Shown piece by piece: positions 18,211 through 27,823 of a stretch of DNA of 64,000 nucleotides. The position numbers and the translations under genes are program-made. Location of the stretch: the NCBI GenBank assembly GCA_017993505.1, contig JAGOMP010000006.1:33378-97377 (forward strand). Reading direction: 5' to 3'. The notes beneath the pieces are model-generated. The model searched no databases, was not told where the DNA came from, and saw only the letters and a list, made by a program, of their open reading frames with translations. This DNA is from Planctomycetota bacterium (lineage in GTDB: Bacteria > Planctomycetota > Uabimicrobiia > Uabimicrobiales > JABWCH01). The first letter of the stretch is position 1. Each line of letters begins with the position of its first letter.

Positions 18211-19078
18211 GTATTTGAAGAAGAATATCTTGAAAATCTTCATCTGTGAGTACATATTCTTTATTGCAATAATGGCATATCATTTCTCGTTGATTTTGTT
18301 CTTGCATATCTTTGATTTCTTCTTGTGTAAATGTAAGAAGCTTTGATTTAAAATTTTTATGAGAACAGCGACAGTAAAAATCAAGGAGAGTGTTGTTGGT
18401 AATACTATGTTTTTGTGGGAAAAGTTGCTCTAAGATGCTTTGGGGATTGCTACTATCGATCAATTGGGGAAGTGTTGTAAAGTTGATAGTACTGGCTAGT
18501 TCATTGATTTCTTCTTGTGTTGTTCCTGGCATAGCTTGAATTAAAAGTGCTGTAGACAGTATGATTTGTCCTTGTTCATCTGTTTCTGTATATAACCAAA
18601 CATAGGAAGCTATTTGGTCAGATTGTGTTAGAAAATATTGATAGTCTGAAGTTATATCGCCTTCTTGTAACTTAATAATGCCAGTCATTGGTTCATATTT
18701 GCCATATAAAACTTTATCGATTCGAAAAATTCCAGGTTTCAATGTTTTTGGAATTTGATCTACCGTGACATTATCTTCTAATTGTACATATCCACGAACC
18801 TCTCCTGTATGCATAGCTTCAGCGAGAATAGTCGTATATGTTGTTTCTGGTTTAATGTAAACAGTGACTCGTTCTTCTCCTTTGAGTAAAGAGGAGGAGA
18901 AAATAGCACAGGATGCTGCTTTGGCCCAATATTGAACAGACATATAGTCTAAATTATGTTGTTTTTGTGCTGTTTGTGCTGTGGTTGTATTTTTGATAAG
19001 GGAGATTCTGTACTTCCCATCATCTGTAAGAATAGAGACAAGACGGTCTCTTTTTCGTAAGTATTCTTGTTTTTTCAT
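18200..19078 (-). CDS. hslO: Redox-regulated chaperone Hsp33
   Basis: 292 residues, the normal length for Hsp33, a cytoplasmic holdase that unfolds and becomes active on oxidation. The C-terminal redox switch has the four zinc cysteines CRC (about 237-239) and CHYC (about 268-271). The N-terminal core shows AEAMHTGEVRGYVQ and LYTETDEQGQI. The Shine-Dalgarno region is weak (AAAGAAAAAC). It is 59 bp from the trkH stop on the same strand, so trkH-hslO may be one transcript. Confidence 0.95.
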   Translation of the reverse strand: MKKQEYLRKRDRLVSILTDDGKYRISLIKNTTTAQTAQKQHNLDYMSVQYWAKAASCAIFSSSLLKGEERVTVYIKPETTYTTILAEAMHTGEVRGYVQLEDNVTVDQIPKTLKPGIFRIDKVLYGKYEPMTGIIKLQEGDITSDYQYFLTQSDQIASYVWLYTETDEQGQIILSTALLIQAMPGTTQEEINELASTINFTTLPQLIDSSNPQSILEQLFPQKHSITNNTLLDFYCRCSHKNFKSKLLTFTQEEIKDMQEQNQREMICHYCNKEYVLTDEDFQDILLQIQKQ

Positions 19079-19136
19079 TGTTTTTCTTTTATATGTAAAA
19101 ATAGATTGAAAAGTATGTTAATTCTGCAATACGATA

Positions 19137-20588
19137 TTATTTATGTTGCCAAAAAATTGGCATGAAAATCACTAGTACAGAATATATTTCTAAACGCCCC
19201 ACCATCATAATAAAACTAAGATACCATTTTATATATGCTGGATAGAAAGCAAAATTTTTCGTGGGGCCTACTGAATTAAATCCTGGTCCTATATTTCCTA
19301 TAGTTGTTAAGGCTGTGGTAAAAGCAGTAGTAATATCATGATTATGGGTTGCAACAATCAATGTTGTAAATAATACAAGAGTAATGTACATACTCACAAA
19401 GCCACTAATGGCATATACAACATCTTTTTTAATAGGTTTATTATTAACTGTGAGTAAAAATAAACCTCTAGGATGAAGCAAATATTTCATTTCATTAAAC
19501 GCTTGCTTGATTACAGTAATAATTCGAATGATTTTTATACCGCCTGCAGTGGAGCCAGCACAACCACCAAAAAACATAAGTAGCAAGATAATGGCTTGCG
19601 ATAAATGTGGCCATTGTTCATAATCTGCAGTTGCAAAACCTGTAGTTGTTAGGATAGAAGCAACTTGAAAGGAAGCGTATCGAAATGCTTCTGCATATGT
19701 TTTGTAATAAGGTTGTAAGTTATATGTCATAATCAAAGTAGCAGTAAAAAAAATAGCTAGATAGACTTTATATTCATCATTTTTTCTTGCTTCTTGAAAT
19801 TGTCCTGTTAAAATTTTATATTGAAGAGCAAAACTAATTCCAGACAGTACCATGAATATGGTAATGATCATATCAATAGTAGCAGAATTATAAAAGCCTA
19901 CGCTAGCATTTTTAGGAGAAAAACCGCCTGTGGCTATTGTTGCAAAAGAATGTGTAACAGCATCAAACCAAGACATCCCACAGCATACTAATAAAACGGT
20001 TTCTATGCATGTATAGCCAATATACATCATCCATAAAATTTTTGCCGTAGAGGTAATTCTAGGAGTCAATCGATCTACAGTCGGTCCTGGTGCTTCTGCA
20101 GCAATGAGTTGTAAACCACCAATTCCTAAAAGTGGTAGAACAGCAACTGCTAAAACAACAATTCCCATGCCTCCTAACCAATGCGTTTGAGCTCTCCAAA
20201 ATAAAAGTGAGTGAGGCAATGCTTCAATATTTGATAAAATTGTAGCACCTGTTGTGGTAAAGCCCGACATCGTGTCAAAAAAAGCATCTGTATAACTAGG
20301 AATTGCATTTGAAAAATAATAAGGGCAGGCACCAAATAATGAGGCTACTACCCAAGTTAAAGTAACAACTAAAAAACTATCTCGCATGGAAAGTTTTGTA
20401 TTCTTACTTTTTTTAGTCCATTGAAGAGCTAATAATGAAATTGTTACCATTACAGCAATTAAAATAAAAAATGTTTCTTTTGTATTTTGTTCTTGGTAGT
20501 ATATTGTCATCAGTGCTGGAAACATGAGAGCTATAGCTAAAATCAAGATAATAATGGCAAGTGTGCGTATGATTAATAATATATTCAT
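19137..20588 (-). CDS. trkH: TrkH-type potassium transporter, membrane subunit
   Basis: 483 residues with about ten membrane segments. Selectivity-loop signatures of the family are SGFTTTGAT (first pore loop), THSFATIATGGFS, LTTTGFATADY and LTTIGNIGPGFNS, one per repeat, each with the conserved Gly. GGCAGSTAGGIK is also typical. It imports K+ (possibly with Na+ or H+) and normally needs TrkA, which is not seen here. Confidence 0.95.
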   Translation of the reverse strand: MNILLIIRTLAIIILILAIALMFPALMTIYYQEQNTKETFFILIAVMVTISLLALQWTKKSKNTKLSMRDSFLVVTLTWVVASLFGACPYYFSNAIPSYTDAFFDTMSGFTTTGATILSNIEALPHSLLFWRAQTHWLGGMGIVVLAVAVLPLLGIGGLQLIAAEAPGPTVDRLTPRITSTAKILWMMYIGYTCIETVLLVCCGMSWFDAVTHSFATIATGGFSPKNASVGFYNSATIDMIITIFMVLSGISFALQYKILTGQFQEARKNDEYKVYLAIFFTATLIMTYNLQPYYKTYAEAFRYASFQVASILTTTGFATADYEQWPHLSQAIILLLMFFGGCAGSTAGGIKIIRIITVIKQAFNEMKYLLHPRGLFLLTVNNKPIKKDVVYAISGFVSMYITLVLFTTLIVATHNHDITTAFTTALTTIGNIGPGFNSVGPTKNFAFYPAYIKWYLSFIMMVGRLEIYSVLVIFMPIFWQHK

Positions 20589-20770
20589 AAATTTTATAAA
20601 AACTTAAAAGAAATGTTATTCATGTTAGAAAACATATTAAAAATATGAAAATATGTTTTCAATAATTTTTCTACTTCGTGTATTATATGATATTGTTATT
20701 TTTTTTCTAGCAAAATAAAGTTCTCTTTATAAAGCTTACTACTATTTGTGTTTCCTTATTGATTGATTTT

Positions 20771-20826
20771 ATAAACAGTATATTGTTGTAAGATAAAACT
20801 ATAAAACAGTATATTGTTGTAAAATA
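20771..20826. repeat. Duplicate of the glutamate-cysteine ligase gene end
   Basis: ATAAACAGTATATTGTTGTAAGATA at 20771-20795 repeats 20801-20826 with one indel and one mismatch. The second copy encodes the last residues and borders the stop codon (20799-20801). Confidence 0.85.
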
Positions 20827-21968
20827 TCTTGTGCATTTATAGTTTCTGTTTTTTGTTGTTTTTTTTGTTCAACCACTTCATACAGTGGTAGCAAATAATG
20901 TTGTTCTTGTTTGGGTAAATTATTATGTGCTATATCTAAAAGTTCTGAAAGTGTTTTTCCTTGCAAGTTTTGTTGTGGAGATGTATAAAAAAGTGATTGG
21001 ACAAGGGCAGTGTATGCCAGCAAAAATTTAGGTTTATGAGAATCAAAAATTCGGATTTCCAAGGTTTTATTATTAAATCGAACTGCAGTAAAGATAGTAT
21101 TGAGATGTAAAATCCAATCTTCATACGTGGCTGTATATTCTTGGAAACCATATTCTAAGTATTGTCGAAATGTAGTTTTTGTAGGAAAAGCAATGTATTG
21201 ATTCTCTCGACATATAAAAAACATAGGAATGTCTAAGGCATAATCTATATAATCTTGAAAAGATTGAATGGGATGATGCCCTGTACGCTCTGTGCAAGTA
21301 TTTTGCCAAATATAGCTTCGATAGTAAGGAGGATTAGGAATTGCATTTTCATACAATGGTGTGTTACTAGTTAAAGGTACGAGTGTAGGATGAATATGTA
21401 ATGCTGTATTGTATTTATAAATGGCATCTTGTTCTGAATTGTAGTCAATGTTGATTTGAATGGCAGCAGTTTGTTTCATCATACAGTGGCTTTTATCATT
21501 GAATTGGGCAAAATATTTTCTCATAATTTTATAACGTTGTTTAGGCATCCATGGAATTTCATCTAGTGTATGAAAAGGATCAACACCCATAGCAATAAAT
21601 ATAATAGGATATTTCATTTGTATTTGTTGTAAAATTGCTAAATAATTGTCTAATTTTGTTTGAAATTCTAATAAATTGGTGCAAGGTAAAAAAGATGCTT
21701 CAAGTTGTCCTCCTGGTTCCAACGTAATGCTATAATCTTTGTTTTTTAAAGCAATCGTATTGTTGTTTTCTTGGATAATTTGAGAATTGGTTTGTTGCTG
21801 AATATGATGCAATATTGTCTGTATTCCAGGATCACTATCATAAGCAAGACGATCTAGAGTGTCTTTATGAAAACAAAATATTTCATACTCCACTCCTATT
21901 TTATTTTGTGATATAAGTGCTATAGAATTTTCAAAATGTTTTTGAATCTGTTGTATGGTAAGTTTCAA
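20799..21968 (-). CDS. gshA: Glutamate-cysteine ligase, plant-type (GCS2 family)
   Basis: About 389 residues; it joins glutamate and cysteine in the first step of glutathione synthesis. Family signatures: GVEYEIFCF, LEPGGQLEAS, IPWMPKQRYKIM, MMKQTAAIQINIDYNSEQDA and the late LEIRIFDSHKP. The start is taken as TTG at 21968 (MKLTIQQIQKHF), with AGGGAG 6 bases upstream; an ATG at 22016 lacks a ribosome site and would add 16 residues. No gshB is nearby. Related EgtA or carboxylate-amine ligase roles cannot be fully excluded, but the PWMPKxRYxIM motif favours GshA. Confidence 0.85.
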   Translation of the reverse strand: MKLTIQQIQKHFENSIALISQNKIGVEYEIFCFHKDTLDRLAYDSDPGIQTILHHIQQQTNSQIIQENNNTIALKNKDYSITLEPGGQLEASFLPCTNLLEFQTKLDNYLAILQQIQMKYPIIFIAMGVDPFHTLDEIPWMPKQRYKIMRKYFAQFNDKSHCMMKQTAAIQINIDYNSEQDAIYKYNTALHIHPTLVPLTSNTPLYENAIPNPPYYRSYIWQNTCTERTGHHPIQSFQDYIDYALDIPMFFICRENQYIAFPTKTTFRQYLEYGFQEYTATYEDWILHLNTIFTAVRFNNKTLEIRIFDSHKPKFLLAYTALVQSLFYTSPQQNLQGKTLSELLDIAHNNLPKQEQHYLLPLYEVVEQKKQQKTETINAQDILQQYTVL

Positions 21969-22247
21969 AATTTTCTCCCTTTCACATGGAAATATTGATA
22001 TTTTATTGTAAAACATTATACATTCATTTTTTAAAAATATAAATATTATTTCTCAATTCTATATAGTCAAAAAGAATATAATTTTTATAATGAGGTTAAA
22101 ATTAAGTGCCTTTAGTCGGAGAAAAAGACTATAAAAACGGTGGAAAAATTAAAAATGGTGGAAAATAAAGACAATGGAAAGAGTCTAAAGTGGTGAAAGA
22201 GTCTAAATGACATGGAAAGAGCTTATAAAAATGAAAGGATTTGATAT

Positions 22248-23339
22248 ATGAAAGTTTTGCAAATTCTAACAGAACTTGGCGTAGGTGGAGCCGAACGTGT
22301 ATGTTTAGATTTGAGTAAGGAATTATTAAAATCAGGATACGAAGTAGGTGTGATTTCATTAAAATCTGCTCCTACCAATAAAACAATAGAAAATGCTTTT
22401 AAAAAATTAGAAATTTTCCCTCAATATTTAGGCATGGATTCCTTAAAAAATATTTTTCTATTGCATACATTACGCTCCATGATACAAGATTTTCATCCTG
22501 ATATTGTCCATTCACATTTGATGCATCCCAATATATTATCACGCATTGCTTGTTTAGGGTTGCATATTCCTTTAATCAATACGATTCATATTTCAGAGAG
22601 AAGAAAAGGACAAGGTTTATTTTTTTTCTTAGATCGTTGTACATTTCCTATAAGTTCGCTATGTACTTGCGTTTCTCATGCATCAGCTCAATTCCATGAA
22701 AAAAAATTGGGACTTAAACAACACGTCATTGAAGTAGTATATAATGGTGTAGATATAGTTCCCAGTCTTTCTCAGGATGAAATTGTTCATTTTAAGAAAC
22801 AATGGGGTGTGGAGGAATGTACTCATATTTTTGGTTCCATTGGACGTTTAGCAGACCAAAAAGGATATGAACGTTTATTTCCTATTTTGCATGAATTATC
22901 TTCTCAAATACCTAGCAATGAACAATATGGAGTTGTTCTCATTGGAGAAGGACCTAATCGAATAAATTTAGAAAAAATGGCAAAAAATTTACCTAAAAAT
23001 ATTACCTTTGTCATGCCTGGTTTTTATGAAAATGCTTCTTCTTTAATTTCAGTGTTCGATGTTTTTATCATGCCATCGTATTATGAAGGATATGGACTTG
23101 CATTTGCAGAAGCTATGACGTTAGGCGTTCCCTGCGTCGTTCAAAACATTGATTCTTTGCCAGAATTGGCACAAAAATATGAAAATAGTTTATTGGTTGA
23201 TTTTGACAATATTATAGAATCTGTAAATACATTATTACAAGCTTTAACATATGAACGTTGTAAACCATGCATCATACAAACAAAAGAACAAATGGGAAAA
23301 GAATATATGAAAATATATTCTCGTTTTATTTCAAAATAA
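22248..23339 (+). CDS. Glycosyltransferase, GT4 family
   Basis: 363 residues. The N-terminus LQILTELGVGGAERVCLDLSK is the classic GT4 opening with the GGAE motif; the C-terminal donor site is PSYYEGYGLAFAEAMTLGVPCVV (about 275-297), and SIGRLADQKGYERL is the usual inter-domain segment. AAAGGA is 8 bases before the ATG. The 200 bp upstream are purine-rich with repeated GGTGGAAAA and GGAAAGAGTCTAAA words and hold no gene. Acceptor sugar unknown; the gene stands alone. Confidence 0.92.
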   Translation: MKVLQILTELGVGGAERVCLDLSKELLKSGYEVGVISLKSAPTNKTIENAFKKLEIFPQYLGMDSLKNIFLLHTLRSMIQDFHPDIVHSHLMHPNILSRIACLGLHIPLINTIHISERRKGQGLFFFLDRCTFPISSLCTCVSHASAQFHEKKLGLKQHVIEVVYNGVDIVPSLSQDEIVHFKKQWGVEECTHIFGSIGRLADQKGYERLFPILHELSSQIPSNEQYGVVLIGEGPNRINLEKMAKNLPKNITFVMPGFYENASSLISVFDVFIMPSYYEGYGLAFAEAMTLGVPCVVQNIDSLPELAQKYENSLLVDFDNIIESVNTLLQALTYERCKPCIIQTKEQMGKEYMKIYSRFISK

Positions 23340-23434
23340 ATTCATTTATTTTCAAACAAACAACAAATAAATGTATTATTCAACATGCTTTTTAATTTTC
23401 TAAAAAAGTTTTTTTTCTCATTAAAGAAAAATGC

Positions 23435-23463
23435 TTGACAAAATTATAAAGTTTTAATATAAT
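23435..23463 (+). promoter_or_regulatory. Consensus sigma-70 promoter
   Basis: TTGACA (23435-23440), 17-base spacer, TATAAT (23458-23463): a perfect match to consensus. It lies 235 bp before the RRM gene, so the transcript has a long leader. Confidence 0.85.
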
Positions 23464-23496
23464 TATTAAAATATGACATCAAAGATAAGCCATTTG

Positions 23497-23528
23497 CTCT
23501 GATTGCAATAAAATCGGAGTTTTTTTTA
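23497..23528 (+). terminator. Attenuator-like hairpin in the RRM gene leader
   Basis: CTCTGATT-GCAATAA-AATCGGAG followed by eight T, about 25 bases after the predicted transcription start and 170 bases before the gene. A second small hairpin with T-run (CCTAT/ATAGG) is at 23577-23600. Either premature termination regulates the gene or a short RNA is made. Confidence 0.6.
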
Positions 23529-23698
23529 CATTCGGATGTTGTTTAGTGGCTAAAGGGGATCTGTTTTTCCATGAGCCTATTTATAGGATTTTTTTTAAGT
23601 TTAAAAAAAATTATTTAATTAAACATTATTTAACTAGATATCTAGAATATCTCTTAAAAAAATCCGCTGTGTTACTGCTTTTATACAAGGAATTTTTT

Positions 23699-23980
23699 AT
23701 GAATATTTATGTCGGGAATCTTTCCTACAGTTTAACTGAAGAACAATTGAGAGACTTATTTGTAGAATTTGGTGAAGTTTCCAGTGTACGTGTTATGACA
23801 GATAGAGAATCTGGTCGCCCCAAAGGCTTTGGCTTTGTTGAAATGCCCAACAGCAGTCAAGCCAATGATGCAATTGAAGCTCTCAATGGTAAGGAAGTAA
23901 TGGGTCGAAAAATGACAGTCAATGAGGCAAGACCTCGTGAAGATCGTCCAAAAAATCGTGACAGAAGACCAAGGAATTAA
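23699..23980 (+). CDS. RNA-binding protein, single RRM
   Basis: 93 residues with one RNA recognition motif: RNP-2 IYVGNL at 3-8, RNP-1 KGFGFVEM near 42-49, then a basic tail rich in Arg/Asp/Pro (PREDRPKNRDRRPRN). Similar small RRM proteins in cyanobacteria and other bacteria bind single-stranded RNA and are often cold-induced. The start at 23699 is chosen over an upstream frame extension because AAGGA lies 8 bases before it and the domain begins at once. It has its own promoter, leader and terminator. Confidence 0.95.
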   Translation: MNIYVGNLSYSLTEEQLRDLFVEFGEVSSVRVMTDRESGRPKGFGFVEMPNSSQANDAIEALNGKEVMGRKMTVNEARPREDRPKNRDRRPRN

Positions 23981-24039
23981 GAAAGATACCCGCACACTAA
24001 GCATGTTTTTATAACAATTAGTGTAGTGTATTTTATCAG

Positions 24040-24078
24040 AAGCGTCCTCCTCCCAAGGAAGACGCTTTTATTTTTTTT
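24040..24078 (+). terminator. Terminator after the RRM gene
   Basis: AGCGTCCTCC-TCCCAA-GGAAGACGCT followed by TTTATTTTTTTT. Confidence 0.9.
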
Positions 24079-24102
24079 ATAATCGTCTTTTTTATGGAAA
24101 AA

Positions 24103-24130
24103 TTGACAATATTATAAATTTATGTAATAA
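24103..24130 (+). promoter_or_regulatory. Sigma-70-type promoter for the SUMF1-dynamin pair
   Basis: TTGACA (24103-24108), 16-base spacer, TAATAA (24125-24130); TAATAT at 24128 is an alternative -10. The ATG is about 50 bases on. Confidence 0.65.
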
Positions 24131-24182
24131 TATACACATATTTTATTTTATTTTTATGAATATTTCTTAAAAGGCAAAAAAT

Positions 24183-25583
24183 ATGAAACGAATCATTCTT
24201 TTTTTCATCCTTTGTAGTCCTTTATTTGCTCAAGAACAATGGGGTGTGTCTTTTTTATCTGTAACAAAAACAAAAGAAGAAAAACAATTGGCAGCATCAG
24301 TACAAAAAAATATTCTTACACTTTTGCCCAGCGAGCAGATACTACAGTTGTCTTCCAAAAAATCTGGTCCAATTCTTCAAAAACAAGGATTTTGGAAAAA
24401 TTGGTATAGAGGAGAAATGAAAGAGAAAGTAAAAATAGCACTACAAAAAGCCAATGTTCATTTTATTATTATCATGGAATTTAAAACTAATAAAAATAAA
24501 ATGGCTAGTCGTGGTCGCATTTTAAATCTGCAAGATGAAAAAGCAAGTGCAGGTTTTATATTCAAAGCAAACACAGTAGAAAATATACAAAAATCATGGA
24601 TTGAAAAATTTCAATCTTCTAGTATGAATACTTTTTTTATAAGCCGTGCACACGAGGAAGAAGCAAGTAAAAATATAGCAGAATTGGCCCAAGAACAGTT
24701 ATCAGAACAACAAGGTTGGTTTGGCGAAACAATGCCCAACGGCTTAACACGATCCACAATTCCTGGAGAATATATTTGGAAACAAGATGGAAGCATCATG
24801 GTATATGTTCCAGCAGGAGAGTTTATACAAGGGAAAGATGAAACAACGAACGAAGCTGAAGATGAATTGCCTATCCGAACAGTGCATTTACCTGCCTACT
24901 ATATTGATAAATATGAAGTCACCAATGAACAATATGCTAGTTTTTTAAATGCAATCCAAGAAAAAGATAAAATTGCAAACTACATAGATATAGAAAGTGA
25001 ATATAGCCAAATTAAACAAGAATCTAATGAATATAAACCACTTCTTCCAGCATTATATTTCCCCGTTGTCAAAATTTCTTGGCTAGGTGCTCAACAATAT
25101 GCAGAATGGGCAGGAAAAACATTACCTACAGAATCACAATGGGAAAAAGCTGCACGTGGTGGAAAAATGATTCCACAAAATAAGTACAATACAATTCCTT
25201 TACAACTCGTTGAAAATACAAATCCACAACGTATGTATCCTTGGGGAAATGAACCCTTTGATCAAATGTTTGTGCGAGCCAATGCAAAAAGTACTTTTCC
25301 AAAATATGTGCAAGAATTAGAGGGACTTGGAGATTCTCCTTACGGATGTGTCCATATGGCAGGAAATGTTTGGGAATGGTGTCAAGATTTTTATGTACTA
25401 GACGCCTATACAAAGCTTACTGAAAATCCTGAGGCAACAATAGTTTCTGACGCGAAAGTTTGTCGAGGCGGTTCTTGGGGTAGTGATGCACATGCCATTC
25501 GTTGTTCTTATCGTTATGGCGTACTTCCAGAAAAAATGCATAATGATCTTGGTTTTCGATGTGTTCTTATTATCAAGGAATAA
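24183..25583 (+). CDS. Exported SUMF1/formylglycine-generating-enzyme-like protein
   Basis: 466 residues. Signal peptide MKRIILFFILCSPLFA then Gln. Residues 20-170 are an unknown domain; from about 205 the SUMF1 fold begins: MVYVPAGEFIQGKDE, YYIDKYEVTNEQYASFL, VVKISWLGAQQYAEWAGKTLPTESQWEKAARGG, HMAGNVWEWCQDF, VCRGGSWGS, CSYRYGV, LGFRCVL. In many bacteria this fold is a non-catalytic binding module; the two copper-binding Cys of true FGE are not evident, so enzyme activity is doubtful. The next gene starts 2 bases after its stop with its ribosome site inside this gene, indicating translational coupling. Confidence 0.88.
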   Translation: MKRIILFFILCSPLFAQEQWGVSFLSVTKTKEEKQLAASVQKNILTLLPSEQILQLSSKKSGPILQKQGFWKNWYRGEMKEKVKIALQKANVHFIIIMEFKTNKNKMASRGRILNLQDEKASAGFIFKANTVENIQKSWIEKFQSSSMNTFFISRAHEEEASKNIAELAQEQLSEQQGWFGETMPNGLTRSTIPGEYIWKQDGSIMVYVPAGEFIQGKDETTNEAEDELPIRTVHLPAYYIDKYEVTNEQYASFLNAIQEKDKIANYIDIESEYSQIKQESNEYKPLLPALYFPVVKISWLGAQQYAEWAGKTLPTESQWEKAARGGKMIPQNKYNTIPLQLVENTNPQRMYPWGNEPFDQMFVRANAKSTFPKYVQELEGLGDSPYGCVHMAGNVWEWCQDFYVLDAYTKLTENPEATIVSDAKVCRGGSWGSDAHAIRCSYRYGVLPEKMHNDLGFRCVLIIKE

Positions 25584-25585
25584 AT

Positions 25586-27676
25586 ATGCAACAAAACACA
25601 TTTAAACAATTCAATCAAATGCGAGAATGGTTGGCACTACAATTTCATTACCTCATTGTCTTAGTAGGAAACAAAGTATTTCATGGACAAATTCGTCCAG
25701 AAAACGATTTATTAGCAGAAATCAATCGCCAATACCAAATGGCAGAACCAGAAAAAAATTCTTTGCGACAAATGTATTACTATGCCCAAAATTTAATGCA
25801 TAGCCGTTTTTTATTAGGCGTATTGGGACGATTTAAATCAGGGAAAAGCACAATTTTAAATGCATTGGCAGGTCAAGATATTTCGCCTATGAATACACGA
25901 ATTTCTACGGGTGTTCTAAATTTCACATATTGGAATGAACAGGAAGAATGCAAGGTAGTATATGATAGCGGTGCTTCTATCTCTATTGCCCCAGAAGATA
26001 AAATACAATACATTGATGCACAACATAATCCTGACAATGAAAAATGTATTCATAGCGTACGCCATGGTTCTCCTACTTTTCAATTACAAAAAGAAATTAT
26101 CTTTGTAGATACTCCAGGATTAGATGCTGTTCAAGAAGTTCATGAAAAAATCACACTAGATTTTATTGCACAATGCCACGCTGGCATCATTGTTTCTACG
26201 TATCCTCCGTTTGGTGCCAGTGAACTGCAATTTTACGAAAAAACAAAAAATACGATTCGAAATATATTTTTAATACAAAACTTACCACCTGACAAGTTTC
26301 AAGATTGGCTTGAATTAGAAGTTCAAACACTAGAAAATTTACATAAACTCGATTTTTACACATTAGACCCAAAATACAACAACGAACCAGTTCGTGACAT
26401 TTTACAAAAAATTTCCAAAACAAAAAACGAATCTAAACTGGAACAATTCAAACAAGATCACAATATCCATTTATATAGCATCAATGCAAAACAAGCATAC
26501 GAAGCATACTTAGCAAAAGATAACAATGCTTTAGAAAAAAGTCGATTTTTATCATTTCAACGAGATTTATATGCATACCTTACACAATATAAAGGTGCAG
26601 AACTCCTTGATAATTATAAACAAAAAGCTCAAGTTGTCCTACAAGAACTCATCAACATGATTCAATATCGTCAAACATTGCTCCGCCAATCTGTAGATGA
26701 ACTAGAAGAACAAATTCAACAGCAAGAAAAAAAACAAGAAGACGCAGAATCAAAAATTGATATTATTTTAACAAAAACAAGCTTACTAATTTTAGAAAAA
26801 TTTAAAACATTGAAACGAACATTGTTAGACATTGAATTACAAGCTTTAGAAAGTGATATTCAAAATAGCTACCTAGAAAACAATGTTTTTTTACTCACAA
26901 AACAAGAACAAAAAAATATCAAAACAAAAATTTCACAATTTAATCGCACAGTAGGGCAATCTATACAAGCGTATATCAGTGACATAGAAAATGAAATCAA
27001 CCAAGCCCAAGAGAATATTAAACAAGTCATTGATTCGGAACAATCGTTTGGAAAAATAGAAATTAGTAGCAACTTTTCAAATATAGAAATTGTAGAAATT
27101 GAAAATGCAAATAAATTAGACAAGGGCATACGATGGACATTGCGAGGTGGACTCGGCTATATTGCAGGTTCATTGGCTGGTGGTGGTGGAATTGCATTAT
27201 TTGGTGGCGGATTGCTTCCCATTTTAATTGGTGGTAGCATTGGAGTAGCTCTTTCTTTTCCATTAGAAAAAAAACTAGCTCCTTGGATAGATCAAGGAAA
27301 AAAACTTCTTGGTAAAGTTTTTTATAAGCCTATGGAAAATATTTTTACAGAATTTCGAGCTAAAATTCAAGAGGAACTTGATCAATTTGAAAAAAATATT
27401 CTAGATACTAGTAGAATATCATTTCAAGAACAAATCCAAATAGCTACGAACGAATATTTTCAACTCATGCAAACAAGATTACAAGAAATCAAAGAGAAAA
27501 AAACAAACAATATGACGCACCAAGAATGCCAACAAGAATGCCAACAACTAGAAACAATTATAGAACAACTTACTAAAATTCAAAACACACTTTCACCACA
27601 ACAAGAAGAAAAACAAACACAGGAACAAGAAATCAATACAATGGGGGCTCTATTTAATAAAATATTCAAACGATAG
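25586..27676 (+). CDS. Bacterial dynamin-like GTPase
   Basis: 696 residues from ATG 25586; AAGGA overlaps the upstream stop. G1 GRFKSGKS at 81-88, G2 Thr in RISTGV near 105-109, G3 DTPG near 174-177; no clear NKxD motif, as in other divergent members. Long helical stalk with coiled coils follows, and a Gly-rich paired hydrophobic segment (GYIAGSLAGGGGIALFGGG with LLPILIGGSIGVALSFPL, about 520-555) fits the membrane-binding paddle of bacterial dynamins. Likely remodels or protects membranes. A decayed copy of its 3-prime end follows the stop. Confidence 0.85.
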   Translation: MQQNTFKQFNQMREWLALQFHYLIVLVGNKVFHGQIRPENDLLAEINRQYQMAEPEKNSLRQMYYYAQNLMHSRFLLGVLGRFKSGKSTILNALAGQDISPMNTRISTGVLNFTYWNEQEECKVVYDSGASISIAPEDKIQYIDAQHNPDNEKCIHSVRHGSPTFQLQKEIIFVDTPGLDAVQEVHEKITLDFIAQCHAGIIVSTYPPFGASELQFYEKTKNTIRNIFLIQNLPPDKFQDWLELEVQTLENLHKLDFYTLDPKYNNEPVRDILQKISKTKNESKLEQFKQDHNIHLYSINAKQAYEAYLAKDNNALEKSRFLSFQRDLYAYLTQYKGAELLDNYKQKAQVVLQELINMIQYRQTLLRQSVDELEEQIQQQEKKQEDAESKIDIILTKTSLLILEKFKTLKRTLLDIELQALESDIQNSYLENNVFLLTKQEQKNIKTKISQFNRTVGQSIQAYISDIENEINQAQENIKQVIDSEQSFGKIEISSNFSNIEIVEIENANKLDKGIRWTLRGGLGYIAGSLAGGGGIALFGGGLLPILIGGSIGVALSFPLEKKLAPWIDQGKKLLGKVFYKPMENIFTEFRAKIQEELDQFEKNILDTSRISFQEQIQIATNEYFQLMQTRLQEIKEKKTNNMTHQECQQECQQLETIIEQLTKIQNTLSPQQEEKQTQEQEINTMGALFNKIFKR

Positions 27677-27789
27677 ATTTTAAAGTCTGCTGAACTTTCA
27701 CCATAGCAAAATGAAAAACAAACATAGGAATAAGAAATCAATACTCCAGCGTTCTATTTAATAAAATATTAAAATGATAGATTTTGAAG
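27608..27789. repeat. Decayed duplicate of the dynamin gene 3-prime end
   Basis: 27713-27789 repeats 27608-27685 (last 20-odd codons plus stop) with about a dozen substitutions and small indels, offset about 105 bp. It is non-coding after the true stop. Confidence 0.85.
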
Positions 27790-27816
27790 CTTGCTCTGCA
27801 GACTTCAAAATCTATC
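27776..27816. terminator. Long inverted repeat between convergent genes
   Basis: GATAGATTTTGAAG pairs perfectly with CTTCAAAATCTATC around a 13-base loop. It lacks a clean T-run but sits exactly between the dynamin gene (+) and disA (-). The word CGATAGATTTT also ends both genes. Confidence 0.6.
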
Positions 27817-27823
27817 GATAAAC

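Noticed and set aside
18083..18346. 87-codon plus-strand frame
   Set aside because: Spans the bidirectional terminator and the hslO end; composition is that of AT-rich non-coding DNA.
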